Source: Macrophomina tecta (lineage: Eukaryota; Ascomycota; Dothideomycetes; Botryosphaeriales; Botryosphaeriaceae). From it: a stretch of 64,000 bases of DNA. The stretch covers positions 1,121,501-1,185,500 of the forward strand of contig JAKSGN010000037.1 of the NCBI GenBank assembly GCA_024180945.1. Reading direction: 5' to 3'. Shown piece by piece: positions 1-9,642 of the stretch; the first letter of the stretch is position 1, and each line of letters begins with the position of its first letter. The notes below the pieces were generated by a model. It searched no databases. It saw only the letters and a list, made by a program, of their open reading frames with translations, and was not told the origin of the DNA. The position numbers and the translations under genes are program-made.

Positions 1-504
1 ATTGAGGCAAATTGGAAGCCAGAATGGATCGAGGACGCATTGGAAAAGGTTAAAGAGCTTTGGAAGGCCTACCGGGAAATGACTCCTGATCCTTCAATTT
101 CCTCGTTCCGCGAAAGGACCCCTGAGGAGGAGGAACTCAGTCCATTCGATCGGATCGCTCAGAAGCTGGGGGAGTATTATGAACCGGTAAGTCAGGATGA
201 ATATGAAGACTATTGTAGTGAAAATCCGATCGAGATTGGCAAGACGCCGGCGCTCAAATGGTGGGGTCAAGAGCAACAAACTGTACGGTGGCCACGGTTA
301 TCGCGCATGGCATTTGATATTCTTTCAATTCCGGCTATGAGCGATGAACCAGAGCGAGTGTTTTCCGGGGCACGTCGCACAGTATCGTGGGAAAGGGCAC
401 AGATGGGAGCTGAGACCCTTGAGAAAGTGGAATGCTTGAAGCATTGGAAACGAAATGGTATTTTAGACACAACGATTGAGATGGGAGGTTCAGTATCGCC
501 CTAA
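1..504 (+). pseudogene. hAT transposase, C-terminal fragment (cut by window edge)
   Basis: The frame is open from the first base to a TAA at 502-504, so the gene begins left of the window. It ends with the hAT dimerisation region: a tryptophan pair near LKWWGQEQ, then RLSRMAFDILSIPAMSDEPERVFSGARR and a final leucine-rich helix. This block is the diagnostic C-terminus of hAT transposases and needs the missing N-terminal BED finger and RNase H-like core for activity. It is clearly related to, but different from, the hAT transposase at 21.3-23.6 kb (same SVPAMSD-PERVFS block). Whether the full gene is intact cannot be told from here. Confidence 0.85.
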
Positions 505-1752
505 CGCCGACCTTTTCTTTCTTTTCTTCTTCATAGAACCTCATGGTAGTGAATTCAAGCAGTTACGCCCCACACCTGACAGTTTCCGATCCAAAATTCT
601 CTTCCAAACCCCAAAATCGACCCACTGATCACAATGCCAAGAAAATGCCAAGCTATCATCGATAATTATCGATAATCGGCTATCGATAGTGATACATTAT
701 CGATAAGCTATCACTACTATCATAATCCAGCCTGGGCATACACATACTTATGTGCAGGGTCATCCTTGGATAGACCAAGGCTCTGGAGAAAGTCCCACTT
801 CGATCTGCTTACCGCAAGCCGCGCCATGGTTCAAACCCTGATGAGACAAAGCAAGGGCAAGGTCTCTCTGGTTTGACGGACAGAATCTGAACAAGACACA
901 ACTTCAAGGCGATTATACGAAGAGAAGTTCAGCAGGACTGTAGCCCTCAACCTCGATTGACGCCCGCGACCTGCGCTTACACAACTAGCGCTAGGTCTAG
1001 AAGACGCGGAGAATGCGAAACCGCATTGGTCGGTTGACTGAATACATTGCGAAGCCAATTTTCAGTTAAAGGTACGGTTGTGGGGTAACGCACGTATCAC
1101 CTCATGCTTGAATCCGGGAATCGCGCTGATCGCTGCTTTCCCGGAACCTCAACAGTCTCGCCTAGGTGCGTCTTCTGTTGCCTGCTTGTGACATTCCGCC
1201 GTATCATAACATAGGGAAGTCAGTCTACAGGCTGCAAAGACCCGTCTGCAGTTAGACATCCAGGGGGTGTAGAACGCACTTTATCTGTACGAATACTAAA
1301 TCTGCGTGCCGATAATGACCTATCGCTAAGAGAGTAAACACACCGCGGTCTACTAGGAAAGATACAACTGACTGTTCGTGTCTATCTTCCATCCTGTTTC
1401 AGTCCTTGACCCGAAGCCTGGGTACTGTAGTAGTGGTACGGTGATGGCTCCGATTGGATCTCGTTTATCGAGCGGCTCTAGCTATATCGCGATTGGAGGA
1501 ATGGGGCGTCTTCTTGCAGGGGAGGAAGCCAATACGGAAGACGCAACTGGAGAATCATTACACCGCCTACTTTAAAGCCGAACGCCATGTAGACAAAATA
1601 AATTTTACGCACATGGACTTGGGTATAGAAAATGTAGCGGTCTTTTTCTTCGTAGCTTAGATCTGTCCTAAGCGGGTGGCAAAAACCAGTAAGCTTTAAC
1701 AAAATCCAGGCGGCTGCGAATGGAACTTTGGATGATTTTGTTGTAAACCTGG
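505..1752. other. Gene-free, decayed sequence
   Basis: Apart from the ATCGATA cluster at 653-723, I see no supported gene. Short open frames around 1378-1660 have no recognisable motif. Near 1061-1075 the string TTTTCAGTTAAAGGT resembles the terminal repeat of the neighbouring Tc1/mariner element and could be a decayed end of another copy. Confidence 0.5.
653..723. repeat. ATCGATA-rich inverted repeat cluster
   Basis: TATCGATA/ATCGATAA occurs four times in 70 bp, and GATAGTGATA faces TATCACTACTATC across a short loop, so the stretch can fold as a hairpin. It lies 150 bp after the hAT stop codon and may be the subterminal end of that hAT element. A clean terminal repeat could not be paired because the other end is outside the window. 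Confidence 0.4.
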
Positions 1753-1754
1753 TA

Positions 1755-1783
1755 CCGGGTTTTGCACCTTAACTGTCAATTTT
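1755..1783 (+). repeat. Left terminal inverted repeat of the Tc1/mariner element
   Basis: Pairs with 5086-5114 in inverted orientation. The core TTGCACCTTAACTGTCAATT is identical at both ends, and two bases differ in the outer 10 bp. TA precedes it at 1753-1754. Confidence 0.85.
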
Positions 1784-1940
1784 CGCGTTCCCCGATTTTT
1801 CACCGACGCGCCCTAACAAAATCGCGAGAACGCGCAATCCAGTCGCTCGTACGTCCAAGTCCACGTCCAAACACACGCGCACCGGTGAGTATACACGTCT
1901 TTGACGCGTTTTCTTGGTGTTGAGTAACAGTAGGTTCACC

Positions 1941-3029
1941 ATGCCCCCTCCACGCCTTGCTGAACACCAAATTGCCACCATTCTCGACTGTTCGCTCGCC
2001 TCATGGCGTCCAGACACCATTGCCAATGCCGCTAAGTGCACGACACGCACTGTATACCGTATTCAGAAGAATATGAGGGTGTGGGGTGAGCCCTACCCTC
2101 CAAGGCAGAGTCGAGGGCCTGCGCAACGAGCCCTTACAGCCTATGAGGAAGACGTATAAACCCTCTATAGCTAATTTACTTAGCTAATACTTATAGGTTC
2201 TTCTGAACTTCCTTGACGCGAATCCTACGGCTTACCTTGACGAAATGGCCTGGTTTCTTCACCACACATGTGGTGTTGTTGTGCATATTACAACGGTGTG
2301 GAGGACTCTCCAGCGACGAGGCTGGAGCCGTACATACGTCCGTAGACGGGCTGCGGAGCGCTGCCTCTTTACTAAGGCTATATTCAGAGGTCGTATGCTT
2401 GCATTTAACCCTCGACAGCTGGTGTTTCTGGATGAATCGGGCGCAGATGAGCGCACTGGCTGGCGCTCATACGGCTGGAGTCCAACCGGCATTGAAGCGG
2501 TGGTGAACGGCTCTATACAACGCAGTCCTCGCTGGAGTATTCTACCCGCATATACGCTGGACGGCTATATGGATGGAGTCCTTATTGAGCAGGTAACAAT
2601 TAACGCTGAAGTACTCCTACGTTGGCTACAGGAGTCGGTGTTGCCGCAGCTTACTGCGGGTTATCATATTATTATTATGGATAACGCCTCTATTCACCGA
2701 GTACCTGTGCGTTTATAAATCTCCGTATTTCTGTTAGTATTTACTAATAAAAGTAGGAGATCCGACAAGCAATTCAAGCCGCTGGGGTACTTACAGTATA
2801 CCTCCCTCCATACTGCCCTGAACTTAATCCCATTGAACACAGCTTCCACGACATTAAGGCATGGATACGTCGTAACTTCCACAACGTCAACGATTATATC
2901 AATTTCGGCTTCTTCTTGCGACATGCTATTAGAGGCGCTATATCACCAGCTCGTGCGCTTAGCCACTTCCGCAAGGCTGGTTACTGCGGCGCAGAGGAGC
3001 CTGTTGGTGTTGGTGAAGATGATGTATAA
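1941..3029 (+). CDS. Tc1/mariner-type transposase (DDE_3 superfamily), three exons
   Basis: Likely exons are 1941-2153, 2197-2700 and 2757-3029. The introns are GT..AG, 43 and 56 nt, with TACTAATA- or CTAATAC-type branch sites, and all junctions keep frame, giving about 329 residues. The N-terminus has a helix-turn-helix (residues about 8-50, IATILDCS..TIANAAKCTTRTVYRIQ). The catalytic core shows the first Asp in LVFLDESGAD, the second in IIIMDNASIHR and the Glu in CPELNPIEHSF, about 32 residues apart after splicing. This is the DDE endonuclease of Tc1/mariner/IS630 enzymes, which cut and paste into TA. No stop or frameshift is seen, so it may be active. The start is the first ATG, with MPPPRLAEHQ. 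Confidence 0.82.
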
Positions 3030-3190
3030 GCAGTCTTACTAAAACGTCGTACCTCACGCTTTAGGCGCTGTAGTAGTCCCCCTGGTAGCTCCCACTCCCT
3101 CCATAAATCAAGTGTAATATCCTTTCGTAATCCCTCTAAATCCCAGTCTCCCTCTGCTAAAACTATATGAACACGAGCGAGATTTGAGCC

Positions 3191-4935
3191 CTAAAAGGAA
3201 CCTTGTGTGCCAAGCCATTGGAAGAAGCGTGATAACTGTTGGGAAGCCGACTCTTGTAGATGAATTGGGCTTGATGGAGCCTCGGTCTCCACCTCCGCTG
3301 GCGGCGCTGGAGGAGGCCCGTACGCACCCGGCAGAGGTGGATAGCCATGCCAAGGAGCCATTGGAAAGAAGCCTGGCTGCCAAGGAGGTGGTTGTGAGTA
3401 TAGCGGCTGCTGTTGAGGCTTCTTCGCCTTGTACTGAACGAGCCTCTCCATCACCTCCGGTGGAATATTATCAATATCAGCCTCGTTGCGCTTAATCATC
3501 TCGCCCCAGGCTGTTAGCGCTGTGCTGTCAAGCTTGTAGTGTCTATTAGCTGATTCAATAGCGCGTGGATGCCAGCAGGTATTCGTATAATTACTGCATT
3601 GGCGGTTTTGGCAGCGCCAGCGAGTCGTGAGAAGTACGCCTGTATTACCGCTTGCGAGCTCCAAAGTGACGTCATTTGGGAGGCTCATACGGTGGAGGCT
3701 TGTGGCAGAGGAGGCTCCTCTACCTCTCTTACTCACCAACGACTCCATGAACGCCTTCATTTGATCCAGCTGGCCGCTCAGATGAGCCGTGGCTGGATCC
3801 GACAGTAACGCCTCTGCAGACTGCGCAATTGACGCCTTAACGGTAGCGGCAGTAACCTTGACATAACAAACGGCCTCCAGTGTAAGTCTTTTCTTCCCAT
3901 CAGCGTTGAATCGGCGCATGAACGCCTCCACCTTGTTAAAGTCGTCGCAGAGGTTGATATCCATAGCAGGGCGACTCTTTTTAGCGAGCCTCTCGTAGCT
4001 CACGACGCAGCAAAGTTTGATACGCTCAAAGGCGCGTGGCTGAATCTTTGATGAGAGAGCCTCCAGCGCAGTGTCAATCCAGAGTCTGGATTCCAGACTA
4101 ACACCTTACCGTAGTTGTGGCTCTCACCGAGTACGAACGTATCTATTGACCGCTCCTCCACTAGCTGGACTGCCTTGGCGCCTTCGGTGCGTAGTATAAC
4201 CATATACTCGACATTCATAGCAGTCGGCGGTGAGGAGTGAGGCGCCGGGCTGCTACTGAAGCCCTCCCAAGGCGGCGAAGGCTCAACTCGTTTAATATAA
4301 GCCGGATAGGAGGGCGCCTTTGTGGCTCTCTTTAGCAGCTTCTGCCTAGCTACTTCAGTAGCAATCTTCGTAGCCCGCTCACGAGCGCGTTTAGCAGAGG
4401 CTGCAGGCTGCTTTTGCTTCCGGCTGGGCTTGGTTTTCTTAGAGGCCGGCTTGCGAGGCTTCGCTGGTGAGTGACTAATAATATCAACACCTTGAGCCTT
4501 AGCAGAGGGAGTACGGTCCCTAGCAGAGCGCCGGCTAGGCGGAGGCGGCGGCAGCGGCGGCGGCGGCGACGACGACGGTAAGTCCTCCTCCCTCTCCTCC
4601 TCATCTACGGCGTCAGATGATAGTACACAAGGCTCATTCATAGAAGCAGGCGGCGGCGGCGGCGGTACGTCCTCATCGAGATGAGCGTTATATTCATCAG
4701 CTGAAGGCTCGTCGCTCATGGCGGCGGCTACGGCATTGAACAAGACAGCGCCAGTAGCAAGATCAGCACCTCCGGAACCTCCGGAACCATCAGAAGAAAC
4801 AATATAAGCCTCCTTAAGAGTGTTATTCATAGCCTGGAGTTCATGGCGCGTTGTGCGACGCGTCTGGCGGTAATTCTGAGCCTCTTGAATGAGAGCGGCG
4901 TTGTTCACACGGCGTGCGCGACGAGAGGGAGCCAT
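3191..4935 (-). CDS. Accessory protein of the Tc1/mariner element (unknown function)
   Basis: Two overlapping minus-strand frames form one gene. The first runs from the ATG at 4935 (MAPSRRARRVNNAALIQ) to about 4110. The second is open from about 4110 to 3191 (it includes LWIDTALEALSSKIQPR). The join near 4090-4160 is a short intron (a candidate starts GTCAAT) or a frameshift; I could not decide. The first part is acidic and proline-rich (PPPPPP runs), then strongly basic (KPRKPASKKTKPSRKQK, nuclear-signal-like). The second has a Cys/His cluster C-x4-C-x6-C-x-H (WRCQNRQCSNYTNTCWH) and a proline/glutamine-rich tail. It lies wholly inside the terminal repeats and converges on the transposase, so it probably moves with it. 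I do not recognise the family. A DNA-binding or regulatory partner of the transposase is only a guess. Confidence 0.6.
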
Positions 4936-5085
4936 TGCAACACCAAGAAGATTACCAAATTGGGACAGTAGGATAAGAGTAGCTTGGAAGAAATACGGTT
5001 TTGCACGGGTTGGGGACGAGAAAGCGATCTCCAAAGGTTTGGTGAGTGAATTGGTGAGGTTGGCGGAGAAAAATTCCGTTTTTCC

Positions 5086-5114
5086 GAAATTGACAGTTAA
5101 GGTGCAAAGCCCAG
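5086..5114 (-). repeat. Right terminal inverted repeat of the Tc1/mariner element
   Basis: Reverse complement of 1755-1783 with two outer mismatches. It is followed by TA at 5115-5116, which also begins the next (pogo) element. Confidence 0.85.
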
Positions 5115-5127
5115 TAACGTAGTTTAC

Positions 5128-5157
5128 AAGCGAGCCGTCCATCCAAGCGAGCCGTCC
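5128..5157 (+). repeat. Two subterminal iterons in the left end of pogo copy 1
   Basis: AAGCGAGCCGTCC at 5128-5140 and again at 5145-5157, period 17. The first starts 11 bp inside the element end. The inverted counterparts lie just inside 6972. They are candidate transposase-binding sites. Confidence 0.75.
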
Positions 5158-5197
5158 ACCTCACCAACTTTACGCGACGCGTCACCTTTCAACTACA

Positions 5198-6850
5198 ATG
5201 GCTCAACCAACCACTACTCGATCAACTCGCAGCGAAGCAGATATCTTCCTTGCTATCTCAGCTATAAATACGAATCAGATTCAGAGCGAAAGACGCGCTG
5301 CACGAACGTTTGACGTCCCCCGAACCACGCCCCGCGACCGACGCACTGGAGTCGCCTCACGACGCGATTGCGAGCCCAATTCGAAGAAGCTTACAAAACC
5401 CGAGGAGGACGCAATTATTCAACACATACTTGACCTAGATTCGCGAGGCTTTGCGCCTACGTTGGATGCAGTGCGGGATATGGCTAACGAACTGCTTGCT
5501 GAGCGCGCTGCTGGCCAGGTTGGCACGCATTGGCCAAGGAACTTTGTTGGGCGGACTCCGCAGCTTAAAACTCAATTAAGTCGACCGTATGATCGCCAGC
5601 GGGCCTTGTGTGAGGATCCTAAGGTCCTTAGCGAGTGGTTTAAGCTTGTACAGCGCACGAAGGCGAAGTACGGCATCCTTGACGAAGACACCCACAACTT
5701 CGACGAGACTGGCTTTATGATAGGCAAGATATTGGCTCAGCTCGTTGTTACAGGCTCGGAGAGGCGCAATCGACCAAAAGCGGTACAACCAGGCGATCGT
5801 AAGTGGGTGACTGTCATCCAAGGAATCAACGCTGCTAGGTAGGCGATTCCACCATTCATCATCTTCGCGGCCAAGCACCACCTCTCTGCCTGGTATGGAG
5901 ACGACGATATACCAGGCGATTGGGCCATCGCAGTTAGTGACAACGGCTGGACAACGAATGAGCTTGGGGTTGCGTGGCTAAAGCACTTCAACAAGCATAC
6001 GAAGGCGCGTACGGTGGGGACGCATCGGCTGCTGATTATCGACGGCCACGAGAGCCACAACTCGCTTGAATTCCAGGCGATCTGCAAGGAGGAGAAGATT
6101 ATTACCCTCTGCATGCCTCCCCATTCGTCGCACCTGCTCCAGCCGCTTGATGTGGGCTGCTTCTCGCCGTTGAAGCGCGCGTATGGGGATCAGATTGGAG
6201 GCTTGGCGCGCAACCACATCAACTATATTACAAAGCTTGAGTTCCTACTAGCCTTCAAAGCAGCCTTTGATAAGTCAATTACAAAGGCTAACATCTGCGC
6301 AAGCTTTCGAGGAGCTGGGCTAGTGCCGTACGACCCAGATGCGGTGCTATCAAAGCTTGATGTGAAGCTTCGTACGCCAACACCACCAGCTGCCCCAGAG
6401 GCTGCTCTATGGGAGTCGAAAACACCAAGCAACGCGCGAGAACTAGAGTCCCAATCAACCCTAATTCGCGATCGGATTCAAAGGCACCAAGATTCGTCGC
6501 CTACTTCAATGATTGAGTCGCTTAATCGGCTTACTAAGGGGGCTCAGCTGATGGTGCATGAGATGGTCTTGTTACGCGATCAGGTGTCCAGCCTTCAGAA
6601 GGCAAACGAGGCCGCCACAAAGCGTAAACAGCGCAAAAGAAAGCGGATCCAGAAGCGAGGCACCTTAACAAAGGCAGAGGGCGAGGAAACTATTGCTCAA
6701 AAGGACGTTAATGAGCGACTTGAGGGCGAAATGCGTCAAGGCAAGGCGCGATCTGGTGTGAGTAGGCAGCAAACAGCGCGCTGTAGGCGCTGTAGGGAGC
6801 CAGAGCACAATTCTCGTACGTGCCAAAAAGATACTGGGGAGGCTTCTTAA
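5198..6850 (+). pseudogene. Fot1/pogo transposase, one premature stop
   Basis: About 550 codons with a single in-frame TAG at 5840-5842, where copy 2 has tryptophan (AAGWAIPPF). The change TGG to TAG is CpA to TpA on the other strand, the RIP signature. Domains in order are a psq-type helix-turn-helix (residues 10-45), a CENP-B/Tc5-type DNA-binding domain (about 60-130), a DDE_1 core with NFDETGF, LLIIDGHESHN and LLQPLDVG, a basic coiled stretch near KRKQRKRKR, and a C-terminal zinc knuckle C-x2-C-x4-H-x4-C (CRRCREPEHNSRTC). Everything after the stop stays in frame, so inactivation looks recent. Confidence 0.9.
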
Positions 6851-6974
6851 GCTAGGATAGTTGTTGTTCTTATTATATTTTAATGCGTTGTTGAACGATA
6901 TGCGTGTGAAGGCGTAGAAAGCTGGTGAGGGTGGCGGCTCGCTTGGAGTGGCGGCTCGCTTGTAAGCTACGTTA

Positions 6975-7622
6975 GGGCGTTGAAAGCTCTAGTTTGATTC
7001 CTCGTTTCTTGCAGTAGGCTTCGAGTTGTGTAGTGGCAAATTCATTCCAGCGTCAATGCGCAGCCTTCTCGGGTGTTGGCCAGTTTGGGTTTTTCACATT
7101 TCCAGATGTTCGGTAAGAGCATCGAATGCCTGGTGCTTTCGATTGTAGGGATATCCCCAGCGGAAATCTGTTGCATCATCAGTGAGGAGGAGATAATATC
7201 TCTCTCCCTTGGATCCAGGAATAGACACCTTGACGGTGTCTCCGTGAAAACAGTCTCCAGGATCAATTTCGCGTAGCTGAGACTCGCGACCAGTCCTTCG
7301 CTGAGATATTGATAGTGCGCAGGTTTCGCAGTGCTCTTGTTCGCCAGTGAGTTGATGGCCAAGTTGCTTTGCCAGAGTTCGGCATGCCCGGAAGTGGACA
7401 TGTCCCATCCGCCGGTGAAGAACATTGATGTCGACTTTGATCGATGGGGCTGATAGAACCAACTCATTTTGTATTTTCTCAGGGTCGTGTTCTGGGCCGA
7501 TTTCCTGAATGAGAGGGCTGAAGAATCCAATTGTTTTATCAAATGGCGTGTACATGATTTCGTCTCCGTGTTGGTTGAAGAATCCAGGGCATGTTTTGCT
7601 ACCAATAAAATAGAGAGGGTTG
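6975..7622 (-). pseudogene. Ty1/copia pol fragment (GAG-pre-integrase and integrase start)
   Basis: On the minus strand the frame GFFNQHGDEIMYTPF leads into the HHCC integrase finger (VLHRRMGHVHFR..CETC, about 7340-7410) and the start of the integrase core (GDTVKVSIPG..YYLLLTDDATDFRWGYPY). After a frameshift near 7094 it continues as LRIDAG, NEFATTQLEAYCKKRGIKLELSTP and stops at the TA used by pogo copy 1. Gag, protease and reverse transcriptase are missing: the LTR at 7623 is joined almost directly to mid-pol. It is a dead, internally deleted copy. Confidence 0.85.
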
Positions 7623-7832
7623 TGTTGGATTTGGGTGAGTGAAGAGTAGTGAGGTCAGAAAAGAGTAGATTCTGCCTGTATTTGAAGAGAGGTGAAAGAG
7701 TGTTTATATACACAACATCAGACAGTATAACCGAGGAAGTAATAGATCCGAGGAGATTGCATTACCGAGGGTAGGGAGTGACCGAGGAAGGAATCAATGT
7801 GGTGCCTGAGGAAGTAGTGAGATAGTCCGACA
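7623..7832 (-). repeat. copia LTR (TG..CA, 210 bp)
   Basis: On the minus strand it starts TGTCGGAC and ends CCAACA. It has several CCTCGG motifs and a TATATAAA box, and it is similar to the LTRs at 9643, 17541 and 19579. It abuts the copia pol fragment on one side and interrupts pogo copy 2 on the other. No 5-bp target duplication is visible because the copia element is incomplete. Confidence 0.7.
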
Positions 7833-9062
7833 ATCAGCGACTGGTTCAAGCTTGTACAGTCCATAAAGGCGAAGCACGGCATCCAGGACGAGGACAGCTA
7901 CAACTTTGACGAAACTGGCTTTATGATGGGCGTTATCTCGTCGCAGCTTGTTGTTACAGGTTCAGAGAGGCGTGGGAAGCGGAAGGTTATCCAGCCAGGC
8001 AATCGCGAGTGGACCACTGTGATCCAGGGTATCAACGCTGCTGGGTGGGCGATTCCACCCTTCATTATCTTCGCTGGCCAGAACCACATCTCCAGCTGGT
8101 ACGAGGACAACGCCATACCTGGCGACTGGGTTATTGGGGTCAGCGAGAACGGCTGGACAACAGATGAGCTTGGAGTCGCGTGGTTGAAGCACTTCGACGC
8201 GCACACGAAGACGCGTACCGTGGGCACGCATCGGCTACTAATTATCGACGGCCACAGCAGCCACAACTCGCTCGATTTCCTGGAAATCTGCAAGGAGAGT
8301 AATATTATTACTCTATGCATGCCCGCGCACTCGTCGCACCTGCTGCAGCCGCTTGATGTGGGCTGCTTCTCGCCGTTGAAGCGCGCGTATGGGGACCAGA
8401 TCTGTGGCTTGGCGCGCAACCGCATCAATCACATCACCAAGCTGGAGCTCCTCCCTGCTTTTAAGGCGGCTTTTGAGAAGGTTTTTACAAAGAATAGCAT
8501 CTGCTCAAGCTTGCGAGGCGCTGGGTTAGTTCCATTCGACCCAGAGGCGGTGTTATCCAAGCTTGATGTGCAGCTTCGCACGCCGTCGCCCCCCGCCGCT
8601 GACACCACCCTATGGGAGTCCAAAACACCAAGCAACGCCCGTGAGCTAGGCTCTCAATCAACTCTGATTCGCGATCGGATTCGAAGGCATCAAGATTCTT
8701 CACCTACTTCGATTGTTAATTCGCTCGATCGACTTACTAAAGGCGCTGAGATAATGATGCACTCAGCAGCGTTACTGCGCGATGAAATTGCAGACCTTCG
8801 AAAGGCAAATGAGGCAGCAACAACGCGTAGGAGTCGCAAGAGGAAGTATATCCAGAATCAGGGGACATTAACAAGGGAGGAGGGCTCTGAATTGATTGCT
8901 GCTAAGGACGCTGGTGGGCATGAGGAGGGTAAGAAGGCTGCAAAGAGGTTGCGCGTAGGTGGGGGAACGATGCAGCAAAGGCGCTGTGGGCGCTGCGGCA
9001 AGATAGGACACAATTCCCGCACGTGCGAGGAAGAAGTAATGATAGTTAATAGTCTAAGATAA
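7833..9062 (+). pseudogene. Fot1/pogo transposase, N-terminally truncated
   Basis: Open without stops from the LTR junction to TAA at 9060-9062. It starts in the middle of the protein (SDWFKLVQSIKAKHG), so the helix-turn-helix and most of the CENP-B-like domain are missing. The DDE core is complete (YNFDETGF, LLIIDGHSSHN, LLQPLDVG), followed by a basic coiled region and the zinc knuckle CGRCGKIGHNSRTC. It is close to copy 1 and serves as the undamaged reference for copy 1's nonsense mutation. Confidence 0.88.
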
Positions 9063-9157
9063 TCCTGTATATCACAGTAACTTGTTGTGGTGTTAAGCTA
9101 TTTATCTGTAGAGGTGTGTAAACTTGGTGGTGTGTGTCACTCGCTTGTGAACCACGT
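7833..9157 (+). mobile_element. Fot1/pogo element, copy 2 (5' end lost)
   Basis: The 5' part is cut off by the copia LTR at 7832. The 3' inverted repeat ends in ..GAACCACGT followed by TA at 9158-9159 and contains one ACTCGCTT word. It carries an open transposase frame to 9062. Confidence 0.82.
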
Positions 9158-9159
9158 TA

Positions 9160-9642
9160 ATAATAATAATAACACGCTTAGTTCTAGAGTCTCCTATACC
9201 CTCCGTTAGCCCGAGATTGACAGCTTTGCTAATGCTCTTCGTGTCTACGGTCAGAAGGAGTACGTCAATGCTCATAATCACAAGTTCATGCGTGATTGTC
9301 TTCAACCAATTCTCTCGGTAAATGCTACCCATGAGGGACCTTTGGCTGAGAAGGCGTCGTTTGATCAGGGGGGCAACCTCCATAAGCAATTCCCAATCTG
9401 CGTCGGTGCCCGTGTTATGCTTCTTGAGAACATCTGGACTGAGCGTGGCCTTGTCAACGGCGCTCTTGGTACGGTTGACAACATCATCTGGCCCGCTGGC
9501 ACCGAGGATGCTCGTGCTTCGCCTTCGCAGGCTCTTCTCATTGCCTTCGACGAATACGGCCAGGAAGAAGACGGTCCTTATCTCTATCGTCGAGTTGATA
9601 GGAAGCCCGTTGTTCCTATCTTCCGCTCACGTCGCGACTATT
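9160..9642 (+). pseudogene. PIF1-type (Helitron) helicase fragment
   Basis: From about 9210 the frame reads IDSFANALRVYGQKEYVNAHN..QFPICVGARVMLLENIWTERGLVNGALGTVDNIIW, the conserved C-terminal region of PIF1-like helicases, where the VGARVML..N.WTE.GLVNGA.G block is diagnostic. Such helicases are chromosomal or form part of Helitron Rep-helicase proteins. The fragment starts beside pogo copy 2 and stops where an LTR is inserted at 9643. The Walker motifs are absent, so it is not functional. Given its surroundings, a Helitron origin is likelier than a host PIF1 gene. Confidence 0.72.

Larger units (their letters stand above)
1755..5114. mobile_element. Tc1/mariner-type DNA transposon with an accessory gene
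   Basis: A 3,360-bp element bounded by TA at 1753-1754 and at 5115-5116. Its ends are imperfect inverted repeats of about 29 bp (left starts CCGGGTTTTGCACC, right reads CTGGGCTTTGCACC in reverse). Inside are a three-exon transposase on + (1941-3029) and a second gene on - (3191-4935), converging tail to tail. Tc1/mariner elements are usually 1.3-2.4 kb with only a transposase, so the length and the second gene are unusual. The right TA is shared with the following pogo element. Confidence 0.8.
5117..6972 (+). mobile_element. Fot1/pogo element, copy 1
   Basis: 1,856 bp between TA at 5115-5116 and TA at 6973-6974. The ends are long inverted repeats: the left starts ACGTAGTTTACAAGCG and the right reads ACGTAGCTTACAAGCG in reverse. 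Each end contains the word AAGCGAGCCGYC twice, 17 bp apart (left copies at 5128 and 5145). The element sits inside the integrase of the copia fragment at 6975-7622: the copia frame (LELSTP) stops exactly at the TA. Confidence 0.88.

Noticed and set aside
7042..7713. 223-codon minus-strand frame over the copia fragment
   Set aside because: The copia domains (HHCC finger, integrase start) are in a different frame; this one is a shadow.
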